This document shows, in pieces, positions 46,440 through 57,226 of a stretch of DNA of 64,000 nucleotides. The number at the start of each line of letters is the position of its first letter. The stretch's first letter is position 1. The notes beneath the pieces are model-generated. The model made no database searches and was not told the origin of the DNA. It was given only the letters and a program-made list of their open reading frames with translations. The position numbers and the translations under genes are program-made. Source of the stretch: Arthrobotrys musiformis (lineage: Eukaryota; Ascomycota; Orbiliomycetes; Orbiliales; Orbiliaceae); NCBI GenBank assembly GCA_036971715.1, contig JAVHJL010000011.1, forward strand, positions 1,550,001 to 1,614,000, written 5' to 3'.

Positions 46440-47231
46440 GGGGTTCAAACAATCTTCCGTGGTCCGCCGTAAGGCGGACGCCCACCATAATCTTGAAATG
46501 AAATATAGACTCATAATATTTTTCGTGCCGTTGGGATTTTTACGGTTCGACGGCGTCCTGCGTTTGGTTTCCATTTACCATTTCCCCCTTTCTTGTTTTT
46601 CTATTTTGGTTTCAATTTCGTTTCTATGTCGTTTCTTTTACCCAACTGCATTCGAGGGTCCCGGGATATGGTGTTAGACATATGAAGCGCCACGGTCTTT
46701 GATACAAATGGGATTCGGTAGGGTTGATTAAGGAAATGTCCGGGTTGTTTTATTATCAAATTTAGCCATCTTATGTCGGTTTTACCCTCCATGTTGCCAC
46801 CATCCTTCGGCTCATGAATGTGCATATTACACCATCTTTATACCCTCACTTTAATGTTTTTTTCTCGCTCCCAATGTTCTTTGGTCTGGCGAGGATTCCT
46901 CACAATCACTCTTTTTTTCCTTGTACGAAAATACTGTACTGATATACGACATCGATCTTCGCCTGTCTTTTAATTTTTAGGGTGGTGTATCTGATAGCCT
47001 GTTTCTAGCGTTTTTCACGATCTTGATGATATATTTGAATGTTCTGTAACCTCTACTGAAGTCCTGATCATAGAATTTTGCCAAATAAATACTCGTCAAA
47101 AATATGTCAATTCCGCTGTTCAATTTAATGCTTTGAATGAATAAAAGCCAATTTCGATTTTCGTCATGAAACACCTTCTGCATATATGCATAGTCTATCA
47201 GGTAAAAGTCCACCCTGTCTCGTACTGTAGC
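46440..47231. other. Intergenic, convergent 3' ends
   Basis: T-rich 3' flanks (46590–46640, 46855–46975) between the uncharacterised gene and the aminopeptidase. A 78-codon ORF at 46977–47213 has no family signal. No gene called. Confidence 0.5.
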
Positions 47232-48838
47232 CTATGCTTCTTCGAGATCCGCCAACCCCAACTCGAGAGCTAGAGCCAATGTCAACTTTGCATGCTGCAG
47301 CATGTGCTCGAAGCTCAGGTACTCGATTTTATCTTCAGTGGAATGAATCTTATCGTCGGAATTCTCGAATGCACTCTCAATGACAAACTATCGATGGTTG
47401 TTAGAAGGGTTTTTACAAGAGGGAGGCATTGTCAATTTGGGTTTAGGTACTCACGGCAGATTGGTAGCCTGCCTTCGAGGCCGATGCGTGATCACTACAG
47501 GCATACCCGCACTACATTTTGCAGGTTAGTTTGCATGCCACGTTGAGAATATGAGTTTCGGACCCGAACCTTCGTTTCAACGTATGGAATATCGCAGTAG
47601 GTAGTGATGACCTTTTTGATGAAAGCGGTAAGGCCAGGATCGACGTAATCCGTGATAACACCCACGCTCTCTGGTTGGCCGGCATCCAATGTCTTCCTAA
47701 CGAATCCTGTCATGTCTTGTTGCAACATGGCCCCGACCAAGAACCCTTTGCTTTTATAATCGGTGAAGATTGCCTGACTACCAAGGAGGCCGCCTTCCTC
47801 CGCACTATACCAGTGGAACTCAACTGTCGTTCGCATTAGATATTAGCGTAAGCAAAGAGCAGGTAGTTGGTTGGCCAAGGGAGAGGACATACCGGGATTC
47901 TTGAAGGGGATCTTAGCGCCAACTAAGACTCTAAAGGCCTCGAGAATAGTGACTGTCCCAGATCCATCATCGTCGGCACCAGGACTCCTCAGGAACATTG
48001 GGAAAAGCAAGTTAACAGAGTCTTGATGAGCGCCTACAGAAAATGCAAATCACAATTGTCGTAATGGATAAGAACACATTAGAACTCTTTTCACATATTT
48101 AGGGGCGTGCGACGGCAGTCGGTACTTTACCTATAACGACCCTCTTTGCGCTGGTGCTTTGATAGTCAATTGGAGCATCACTGTCCAACGTTGGGGGTAC
48201 GTGAGCAATGATGCTGTTTTGTCCCCATCTATGGATGAAAGGTGCGACCGAAACTTTCGAATCAACGGAAGCGGTCTCGTTCACTCGAGATAGTAGCCAT
48301 CGTGAACTCTCCGCCCCGGTCTTCGATTTGTAGTAGCGGGTATAGAATGAAGTGAACTTCTCCAAATTCCCCCTCATGTTTTTGGCATCGAGCTTCGCGA
48401 GGAGAGGCCTAATAATGGCCTCATTTTGAGGCTCCGAAGGGTATTTGTAGGTTTTCTTGACGCTAGCTGCGGCATACGAGTCTTGGTGGTCTGTGATATC
48501 AATGAATTTGGTGCCGGCCTTTATTATAAGATACACCCGCGTCAATATTGTAACCCGACATAGGTTTGTGGATACTTAAGTGGGTATTAGGGAGGGGGTT
48601 TGTAGAGATATGTCCAGACCTTCTTGAGCTCCCATTTTTGCTCTTCTGTGACTTCTTTTGTAACCCCGGGCTCGAGTTCGATCAACCGCACCTCAGCAGG
48701 GTCAAGTCCGAGAACATTGGCGAGATTCGTCCTGTCCACCTCTGCGATGGGCTGTTGCTGCCCGGCCCCGTGCTGGTGTATATGAGCGGCATTCGCTGCG
48801 ACAGCGAGAACTGGAAGGACAAAGGCGAGGGAACGCAT
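47232..48838 (-). CDS. LAP1: Secreted leucine aminopeptidase (M28, Lap1-type)
   Basis: This is a zinc exopeptidase that releases N-terminal hydrophobic residues in the extracellular space. Six exons (48620–48838, 48131–48518, 47893–48033, 47570–47823, 47455–47511, 47232–47387) encode 404 aa. A signal peptide (MRSLAFVLPVLAVAANA) precedes a propeptide. The di-zinc ligands are visible: His in IGAHQDSV, the bridging Asp in GADDDGSG, Glu in SAEEGGLLGSQ, Asp in QQDMTGF and His in DDKIHST. Two cysteines flank the exon 4/5 junction (TYCDIPYVETKCGYACSDH), as in the disulfide of this family. GANxTAIVL is absent but HWYSAEEGG is textbook. It is divergent to the STEEP1-like gene across 244 bp containing a T18 tract. 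Confidence 0.93.
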
Positions 48839-49082
48839 GATTACTATGGTTATTGATTGTTATCTTATTGTTTTCCCGGTCTTTTTTTTTTTTTTTTTTG
48901 CCTACGGAAGTTTGGTTTCCCCGGAAGAGGATGGTTGTGAGACCCCGGAGGTTTTGGGGAAATCATCCTGCGATCAGTCACGCTGCATGCGCTGGACTGC
49001 ACCCTTAACACGACACGACAAAAGGCTCCACGTACAAACCACAATAATCGCCTCGGCTTAGCTCGTAGGCTCATTTCTCGGC

Positions 49083-49831
49083 ATGGACGTTCCATCGTAG
49101 GTTACTTGTTCCCCCTCTCTCTCTCTTTTTTTTTTTTTTTTTTTTTTTTCCCCTTCCCTTTTCTAATTGCACGATACCTATGTAGGATCTTCACATATCA
49201 CTGTATTTGTAGCCACTTGATCCTCGCGACGACACGCGACATCTTCAAGCTACCCCGTCGCCAGCCTCCTGGTATCGATGGTGCCTTGATCGTTCCCCTC
49301 CCACCACCTCCTCGGTCTGCTGACTCAGACAACGAGAGCGATGACAATGAAGACGACGAAGACGACGATGAGAATGAGAATGAGAACGAGGAAGAGCAGG
49401 GAGAGCGTATGGACATCGACAAACGCGGCCAGGACGACCAAGAACCTCTATCTCAGCCTGCTGCCGAGGACGAAACCACCAGCGCGGAAAAAGGAGGTAG
49501 ACCTCTTCTAGAAGAAGAGCCCGAACCAAAGGATTACACTCTGCTACTTTCTTCTATACGTGACAGAAGACCGTGTGTCATTAGACGAGAAGATGGGTTT
49601 GAGAAGCGCTTGCTCTGGAGATGTGGGAGATGTCGTTTAATATTTGGATATCAAATATACGACGAGAGTCTCGAGGAATTATCCAAGGGCGGGGGTGATG
49701 AACCCCACAAGGAGAGAAAAAGCCTGTCTAACAAAAACTACTATGTCTATATTCTTCCCGGCGGCCTCACGACAGCCGCAGGAATGGGCTCTCTAACAGA
49801 GCTTGATCTCCAGTTAGTCAAAGAAGATTGA
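49083..49831 (+). CDS. STEEP1 (CXorf56/UPF0428) family protein
   Basis: STEEP1 in animals binds STING and helps its exit from the ER; fungi keep a homologue of unknown role. Two exons, 49083–49096 (14 nt) and 49186–49831, encode 219 aa. The spliced start reads MDVPSIFTYHCICSHLIL, which restores the family's N-terminal YxCxCxxxLL motif. A long acidic/poly-Glu-Asp insertion (about residues 50–85) and a variable linker follow. The family core then resumes: FEKRLLWRCGRCRLIFGYQI with a CxxC pair, and YYVYILPGGLTTAAGM. The two cysteine pairs suggest one zinc site. The 89-nt intron contains T24; a longer ORF that reads through that tract is an artefact of the poly-T. Confidence 0.88.
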
Positions 49832-50163
49832 GCCCCTCTCCGAAAATAGTTCGGGTACAGGTTACGTGATTCAGTATTATACTATGCCGGTTTGTGTAGG
49901 CTTTAGGTAGTGTTTTATCGTATGAGCGTGGGGGGTCCGCCACCGTCAGGGGAGCTTATGTTCCAATCCAAATTCATTGCAAATATCCCGTCCGGACCGA
50001 CAACGCCAGCATGACCATACCAAAAAGATCTGCTCCAAAAAGAGAAAAGAGAAAAGAAAAGAATTTCTATGGAGCCGGTGTGATGAGGATGCTAAGAAAC
50101 GAAAACAGTCCAAACAACCCCCCCTTCTAGCCCTCTCAGAGGGCTTACGAATGACAAGGTAGC
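49832..50163. other. Intergenic, convergent 3' ends
   Basis: 3' flanks of the STEEP1-like and myosin-light-chain genes, with an A/G-rich run at 50035–50065. No gene seen. Confidence 0.55.
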
Positions 50164-50862
50164 TTAGTTTGCAAGAATCATTTTCACAAATTCTAAAAGA
50201 TCGTCAGCAAAAGACTACCCGATTAAAGTGTTCTTAGCTGATAGGGGCAATACCAATGTAGTTGACGGTCGGGCCTGTGATCTCCATTCCCTTCAACAGC
50301 TCCGTTACTTCGGCGTCCGTCAATTTCTCTCCAAGTGTAGTTAAAACTAGCCGTTTGATAGATTATTAGTGGATGGTTGGAAGAGACCGAATATTACCAG
50401 CCATACCGTATTTGAGCTCTCCGACACCGATAACTCCTGTTGAGTCCTTATCAAAGACCTGGAAGCCCCGAATGTATTCCTCTGGTGGGCCAGGGTCGCG
50501 GAAACCTCCTGGGCGGTTTAAGATTTTTAGGAAAGTCTCGAATTCGACTATCAATGGTATTAGTTTTATTGGTTTGGTGGTATATTGGGTTCGCTGATTA
50601 GCTCGATAAAGCTTACATTCACCCTTGACGCCCTGGGCAACTTCGTCGACTTCCGCCATGGTAGGGTTTTGGCCACACGCGCGTAGGAGGTCTCCGAGAG
50701 AGGATGTTGGGACACGACCGGTTCCCTTTTTGTCGAAGAGGGCAAATGCTTCCTTGTAGTTTGTGTTTGCAGCCTGTGTACGGGGAGTTATAGTTGTTAG
50801 AGGGGTATGAGGGAGGAGAAAGGGATGACAGTATATAAAATGGGGTTGATAAAAAATACCAT
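50164..50862 (-). CDS. CDC4: Essential myosin light chain, Cdc4/Mlc1 type
   Basis: This calmodulin-fold light chain binds IQ motifs of type II/V myosins and acts in the contractile ring and septation. Five coding exons are needed: 50860–50862, 50617–50773, 50407–50547, 50254–50346 and 50164–50192, giving 140 aa. The spliced protein starts MAANTNYKEAFALFDKKGTG, continues LGDLLRACGQNPT, EFETFLKILNRPGGF, FQVFDKDSTGVIGVGELKY and VLTTLGEKLTDAEV, and ends EFVKMILAN, as in S. pombe Cdc4. EF-hand loops are mostly degenerate, as usual for this class. The first coding exon is the ATG alone, followed by a GTATTT donor; no in-frame ATG exists at the start of the second exon's frame. Confidence 0.9.
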
Positions 50863-51664
50863 TTTTTCTTTCTCTTTTTGTTAAAAAATGCTTTGCTCTG
50901 TGCTTCGAGTATATATGAGAAGGAAGAACAGTATGCAATCTGGAGAGGGTTTCGGATTGGTTGCAGAGGCTGGTGTGGATGTGGACGTTGAGGTGGAGAG
51001 GAGGAATTGGGATCGGGGTTAGTTAGGAGAGGGAAGAGGTTGAAGTTGAGGTTGTTCGAAGCGGCTGTTTATTGTTTACGTTGGAACAGCAGCGTAGCTA
51101 CGAGCATACCCACCAATAGGTACCCACCAATAGGTAACTCTTACCTCCGACCTACATACTTCTGACCGAGATACCGGCATCGATACATACTTAAGTACTT
51201 CAGTAAGTAAGTACTTAAGGCATCTGTGTATATGCACATCGGTGCGAAGTGCGTGATCGCTCATCGGCTTCAACGTGGCCACTGATAGCACATATAAGCA
51301 CTCACTCGAGTACTTACTCGAGTACTTGGTGCTATAGTACTGCTTATCCCCGCACCTGCCTTCTTCAAGCCGTGGTCAACTCATATCAACTTCTGGTCAA
51401 GTTCAATTACCCCGCTTGGAACAGTTCCCTCCGACTTGAGAGACCCATTCAAGTCACCCGGCTGCAAGTCTGGCGTCCAAACGAAAGCTTAAATCCATCC
51501 TCTTCCACTCCGTTCTCGCCTTAGCAATCGCATTCATCCTCGTTTTTACGTGGTCTCCCGAACTCGCATTGGCATCTGTCAGACGCCTCCTGGGGCTTGC
51601 CCGCCAGTTCCCCATCTATCGCGTTGTACCTCCACCCACGTCCCGCCTTAGCACGATAGCAAAA
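50863..51664. other. Divergent promoter region CDC4 / M3 oligopeptidase
   Basis: This 800-bp region contains CCACCAATAGGTA direct repeats (51110–51137), GTAC-core palindromes at 51186–51220 and 51301–51328, and, from 51440 on, an open frame without ATG joined in-frame to the oligopeptidase. Confidence 0.55.
51186..51328. repeat. GTAC-core palindromic repeats in the CDC4/M3 peptidase promoter
   Basis: TACTTAAGTACTTCAGTAAGTAAGT-like DNA at 51186–51220 and two ACTCGAGTACTT units at 51301–51328. Same vocabulary as the other clusters in the window. Confidence 0.55.
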
Positions 51665-54208
51665 ATGTCGGCGTTCAAGGCCCCACAGGCACCGCCTACC
51701 TTCAAACATGACCCAGAGTCTCTCTTACACGATACCAAGGCTTTGATTGAAAGATCGAGAAGTACTCTCGACCGTCTTGCTAAGGATATTACCCCAGAGA
51801 CAGCTACTTTCGAAAATGTCATTGCTCCTCTGGCTGCTGACGAGAACGATATGGGCCTCTCGTCCCATATCTTGGGGTTCTATCAATATGTGTCATCCGA
51901 TCCAAAGATTAGGGAGGCCTCCAGCGAGGCCGATAAGCTCCTAAGCGTATGTCTTCCTCCCCTCCCCACCATGAGCCCTCGTTCGTATCGGCGTGCGTGC
52001 ATGTGTATATATATGTTTGTAGAGCGTCTGTGTGCACATGTATGCTGTAATATTTTTACGTGTTAAACCCAAACTCTCAGCTAAGGACCCATCTTTTTAG
52101 GAATACTCTATCGAAGCTGGGATGAGAGAGGACATCTTCAAACTGGTCAATGCTGTGGCCAAATCCTCCCCATCAAACCTCACACCTGAAGGCAAGCGAT
52201 TGGTCGAGAAACTTAACACCGACTACATCCGTATGGGTCTAGAGCTAGAAGGGGCTAAACGAGATCGTTTCAAGGAAATCAAGAAGGAACTCTCAGTCTT
52301 GAGCATTGATTTCTCTAAGACTCTTAACGAGGAAAATGGTGGGAATTGGTTCACGGAACAACAATTGGAGGGAGTCCCTACTGATGTTATCAATATCCTC
52401 AAAACCGAGGAGAAGGATGGAGTCAAGAAATATTTCCTCACATATAAATATCCAGACCTCTTTCCGACTCTTAAATTCGATGTTAATGCGGACGTGCGGG
52501 AACAAGTCTTCGTTGGCAATGAAAACAAATGCCCAGATAACCTGCCGCGCTTCGACAGGACCATTAACCTGCGCCACGAAAAAGCACAATTGCTTGGGTA
52601 TCAAAACCACGCCCAATACGTCTTGAAAGAAAAAATGGCAAAGTCGCCGGAAAAGGTCAATTCGTTCTTAGGCGACCTCAGGAGCAAGCTTACTGAGGGC
52701 GGAAGGGCCGAGGTCCAAAAGTTGAAGCAACTTAAAAAGGCGGACGTGGAGGCTCGTGGTCTAACTTTTGATGACAAGTATTATCTATGGGACCATCGAT
52801 TCTACGACCGCCTCGCTCGGGAACGGGAATTTAACATCGACGAGAATAAAATTGCTGAATACTTCCCACTGCAAAAGTGCGTCGACGGAATGTTGACAAT
52901 ATTCGAAAAGCTCTTTGGCCTCAAGTTTGTTCAAGTTGTTGAAGAGGGTGCACAGCTTGGTTCTGGTGAGCGTGGGTGGCATGAGGATTGCAAGGTCTAC
53001 CTTGTCCATGATGAAGAGTCTCTCGGTGGCGAGTTTGTTGGTTACTTGTACTTGGACTTGCACCCCCGAGAGGGAAAATACGGCCACGCAGCGAACTTCA
53101 ACCTGATTCCAGGCTTCCTTCGCGACCCTGGTAACTCTACAAGCCGTAACTACCCATCAACTGCACTCGTACGTCCCTTTGCACCTCCCCGACCCCGCTT
53201 TCGTATGCGTACTGACATCGCGACGCAGGTTTGCAACTTTTCTAAACCTACCTCTTCCAAACCATCCCTTCTTAAGCACGACGAAGTTGTTACCCTTTTC
53301 CACGAGTTAGGCCATGGTACGCCTACGACCACATTGCTCCTTCTGTATCATTTTTATTTTAGCTAATTTTGGCTTAGGTATCCACGACCTGGTTTCTCGT
53401 ACCATATACTCAAGGTTCCACGGGTAAGTTATACATAATAGTAGGTATGGAACATGGACTAAGTTTGCGGTCTTAGAACGAATACAGTCGGTGACTTTGT
53501 CGAAGCTCCATCTCAAATGTTGGAGAACTGGTGCTGGGAGCCGGAACAATTGAAGGAGCTCTCATCACATTACGAGACTGGAGAACCGCTTCCTGATGAT
53601 CTCATCAGTGCACTGATAAAGTCTAAACACGTAAGCTCCGGAATCGATTTTTAACGCAATCAAATATTAAATGCTCATACACTGGTTGCTCTTACACTAG
53701 GTTAATGACGGGCTTTTTAACCTGCGTCAACTCCACTTTGGCATCTTCGACATGCGGGTGCACGAGCTAACCTTGCCTCAAGACGAGAGTCTTGATTCAA
53801 GTGCAACTTACAACAATCTACGTAGCGAAATCGCCGGTCTAGACGGCCCAGCTGATCCTAAGTTCGGACAGGGCCAAACTACTTTCGGGCATCTCATGGG
53901 TGGTTATGACGCTGGGTACTACGGGTATTTGGTAAGTAAATCACTACATTTTAATTATCAATAACATTTTATTATTGGGGTTATACTCACTGCTTTCGTT
54001 TTCATCATAGTGGTCCTTGGTCTTTGCTTCCGACATGTACTTCACTGGATTCAAAAAGAACCCTATGGACCCTGAGAATGGAAGACGATATCGCCATGAA
54101 GTTTTAGAGAAGGGGGGCTCGAGGGATGAGATGGAATCTTTGAAGGCCTTTTTGGGCCGCGAACCGAACTCGGAGGCCTTCTTTAAGGAGCTCGGTATTA
54201 AAGCATAA
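51665..54208 (+). CDS. PRD1: M3 metallo-oligopeptidase (MepB / saccharolysin, Prd1)
   Basis: This is a thimet-type zinc oligopeptidase that degrades short peptides in the cytosol; the yeast enzyme is also found in the mitochondrial intermembrane space. Seven exons (51665–51946, 52101–53168, 53229–53316, 53378–53423, 53477–53630, 53701–53931, 54011–54208) encode 688 aa. The HEXXH site is TLFHELGHGIHDL, with its last residues on the next exon; the third zinc ligand is Glu in GDFVEAPSQMLENW. Other family blocks are EYSIEAGMREDIFKLV, YYLWDHRFYDRL, GYLYLDLHPREGKYGHAA, LFNLRQLHFGIFDM and GGYDAGYYGYLWS. The ATG at 51665 is the first in frame, but the frame is open upstream to 51440 and encodes a presequence-like segment. 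Confidence 0.95.
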
Positions 54209-54754
54209 AGGATGTATACTTAAATTGTAGAGGACTATTGGACGTCAAAAAGTTCATCGTTATACCCAAAATAGTTCATTTTCAACCTTTGACAAAAGGA
54301 GGAAAGCATGCTATATCAAATCAGAGATATAATATGGAACCGTCCGCCTCTGGAGTCAGCCTGGGGCCGAACTAGTCTCGAGGGGAGATCCATAGTCGAC
54401 TACAGTCTAATTGCAGCTTTTGTTTCCAGACTTCCAAGTAGCAAAAGAATGGTCCCCCGGGCCCAGACATCGTTCCTGGCTTTTTATTTTATAGAATATA
54501 ATTTGTCTAAACTCTCGAATTCGAACTTGAAGCTTGTGAAGCTTGTTGGGCCTGAATGTGTTGGCTGAAACGCGCGTTCTGGAAGCTTGCTCCGTCCCAC
54601 CTTACAACCTCTCCACAAACCTGGACCTTCAACTGCTACACCACCTCAACATTGTAGTTTACCCACGAACAACAGACCTTTCGAGTTTGTTATTGAGCTA
54701 TACCACTATCTTCAAAGGCTTCCTTACTCTATCTCTGGATACAAACCGAGCATC
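54209..54754. other. Intergenic / proteasome alpha-5 promoter
   Basis: 3' flank of the oligopeptidase and promoter of the alpha-5 gene; TTTTTATTTTATAGAATATAA near 54480 could supply a TATA function. A GGTGGCAAA-type proteasome element was looked for and not seen. Confidence 0.5.
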
Positions 54755-55850
54755 ATGTTTATTGCAAGATCGGAATATGGTAAGCCCCGTTGCTCGAGCT
54801 CTGCCCCATTGCTCTAAGTATCGCGGGTTGTCTCTGACATCTGCTAATCGGTTAATCTCTCGACAGATCGTGGCATCAAGTTTGTATCCTGTCCTATTAC
54901 TTAGCACTTCTTTTCGTGCTCATGTTCACCGTCTCAGCTCTAATTCTTACCCGTTATAGTACCTTCTCGCCCGAAGGCCGCCTCTTCCAAGTTGAATACT
55001 CACTGGAAGCCATCAAGCTAGGATCCACTGCCATCGGGGTACGATTGACGATACCTCTTCGCTACTAAACTACGTTACAACCCTCCTAACATAGCATAGG
55101 TGGCCACGGGTTACGGTGTCATAATCGGAGTTGAAAAGAGGGTCACGTCTCCATTATTGGAGGCGTCGTCAGTCGAAAAGATCGTTGAAATCGACCGACA
55201 TCTTGGGTGTGCCATGTCAGGTCTCCAAGCCGATGCCAGATCCATGATCGAACATGCCCGTGTCGAGGCGCAGAATCATACATTTCACTATGGCGAGCCG
55301 TTACGGGTTGAGAGTGCCACTCAAGCGATATGTGATCTGGCCCTTAGATTCGGAGAGGGCGCTGATGGAGAAGAGAGTATAATGAGCAGACCATTCGGTG
55401 TGGCGTTGCTCATTGCGGGGTATGACCAGGACGGTCCGCAGCTGTAAGTGCTACCAAAACACCACCCAGGGGAGTACTTGCATGATATACTTACCATGTT
55501 GATTTCGCGGACAAAGATATCACGCGGAGCCTTCTGGGACCTTTTATCGCTATGACGCCAAAGCTATAGGGTCTGGGAGCGAGGGTGCACAAGCTGAGCT
55601 ACAAAATGAATATCACAGTGTAAGTCAAACCCCTCCCGGCTGCCGAAGTTGACGTGTATTCTAATTACTTATCCCAATATAGTCCTTGACATTAGCCGAA
55701 GCTGAGAATCTCGTTCTAAAAACCCTAAAACAAGTCATGGAGGAGAAGCTCGACAGCAAAAACGTCCAACTGGCCAGTGTCACCAGGGAGAAAGGATTCC
55801 GCATATACACAGATGCCGAGATGACCGAGGTCGTTTCCAGGCTAAATTAA
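54755..55850 (+). CDS. PUP2: 20S proteasome subunit alpha-5
   Basis: Alpha-5 forms part of the outer ring of the 20S core and gates substrate entry. Six exons (54755–54779, 54867–54879, 54960–55038, 55100–55443, 55517–55619, 55683–55850) encode 243 aa, the family length. The spliced N-terminus reads MFIARSEYDRGINTFSPEGR followed by LFQVEYSLEAIKLGSTAIG, the proteasome alpha signature. GVEKRVTSPLLE, HLGCAMSGLQADARSMI, GPQLYHAEPSGTFYRYDA and the C-terminal EMTEVVSRLN follow. The second exon is only 13 nt. Without it the signature cannot be joined to a start codon. It is tandem with the oligopeptidase, 546 bp downstream. Confidence 0.95.
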
Positions 55851-56016
55851 ACCCCATGGCCTCCATTACGAGCAGCCCCTTCAAAAAAGAATAATTTAGG
55901 TCTGAAATTTAATCTATAGCCATGATTTTGGTTTGCCTCGGAAAGGAATTTGACAGAGAAGTGTCGTGAAAGGCAGCACGTTCAATTTCTCTTATGGGGC
56001 TCCAAATCATGGAATA

Positions 56017-57226
56017 TTATAGACTAAACTCGAAAATATTTACAATACCATCATCCCCGGTACTAAGTAAAAGTTCGCCATCGGTTTTGGTTCCTTGTTT
56101 ATCCCATTTCGGGCACCATGTCACCGAGTTGATTTCGTAGACTCCATGCGCCGCTGGCACCTGGGCAATTATCTTCCACTCTTTGTTTGGTCCCGAGTCA
56201 GAATTCGGCGGTTCTCCGTCTTCTGTTATGTCGACTTCTTTATACACGACGATTTGGCCATCCCCGCCAGCGGTTGCAATAAGACCGGTCCTCTTGCTCC
56301 AGTCCACGGAATATATTGTTCTTGTGTGAGCCTTCGGGAGGCAGCTCTGCTCCTCCCAATTCTCCGTTTCGTCTGCTGTTCCTTTGATAATTGAAGGCGG
56401 TTGTGTAGATGGCTCTTCCTCGACCTTTGGTTTGCGACACCAAACTCTTGCCGTTTGGTCGTCCGATGCGGAGACAAGCCGAGATTGATGCCCATTATTT
56501 TCGAATGATATCGACCAAACGGTCGAGGTGTGACCAGTAAGGACTGCACAGCACACCCAGTCATCGGTGTCCTCCTTGTAAAGCCGAACTGTATCGTCGT
56601 AGGAAGAGGATGCCAGGAGCTATTCGCAATATCAGTAACCAATCAGACGTGCGAAACTCAGGTCGCAGGATGTCTCTTGCCTCTTCTTCTGGGTGCCAAG
56701 CAACCATCTTGACATCTTGCGAATGGTCCTGAAGCACGGCAATGGTTTCATAGTTCTCATTGCCCATGTCCTCCCAAATCCAAACCGTCTTGTCTCTCGA
56801 ACAAGTAGCCAAAAAAGAACCTCCAGCGCTCCAGGCCACGCTCTTGACCTCGCTGTCGTGACCATCCAATACTACGGCAAACCTCCACTCTTCTTCCTCC
56901 TCTCTCTCTTCCGAATTCGAATCAAGCGGTTGCTCTCCGCCAGCACTCGTGCCATGCTCTTCCCGATGCCAAATCCCGGTGGAGGAGTCAAAGCTTCCAG
57001 TTGCAAGCACGCTTTCGCCTTTAGCATTCGGCTTCCATGATATTGACCGTATGGAACGTTTGTGGCCCCCCTCAATAGTACTGACGAGGGAAAAATCCCG
57101 AAGGGAATATATCCTGACTGCCCTATCGGTTGAAGCTGTGGCGACGAGGGGGAGGTGAGGATGAGGGGCTGCACACCAAACCCTATCGGGCTGGACGGGG
57201 AAGCTTCCCACGAGCTTGAGGGCCAT
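56017..57226 (-). CDS. CIA1: Cytosolic iron–sulfur assembly protein Cia1 (WD40)
   Basis: Cia1 is the WD40 propeller of the CIA targeting complex that inserts Fe–S clusters into cytosolic and nuclear proteins. Two exons (56681–57226, 56017–56619) encode 382 aa. Repeats are evident: DRVWCAAPHPHLPLVATAST, KRSIRSISWKP, HDSEVKSVAWSAGGSFLATC with SRDKTVWIWE, HSQDVKMVAWHPEEELLAS, SYDDTVRLYKEDTDDW, HTSTVWSISFE, TRTIYSVDWS and the last blade EINSVTWCPKWD. The SYDDTVRLYKEDxDDW segment is characteristic of Cia1. The intron (56620–56680) begins GCAAGA and ends AG, a GC–AG intron; no GT donor is available that keeps this conserved join. The gene is tandem with CUE1 upstream. Confidence 0.94.

Noticed and set aside
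46977..47213. 78-codon minus-strand ORF downstream of LAP1
   Set aside because: AT-rich chance ORF in the 3' flank with no family signal.
49106..49831. Longer ORF for the STEEP1-like protein starting with a poly-Phe run
   Set aside because: The poly-Phe comes from reading through the T24 tract of an intron; splicing 49096 to 49186 restores the family N-terminus.
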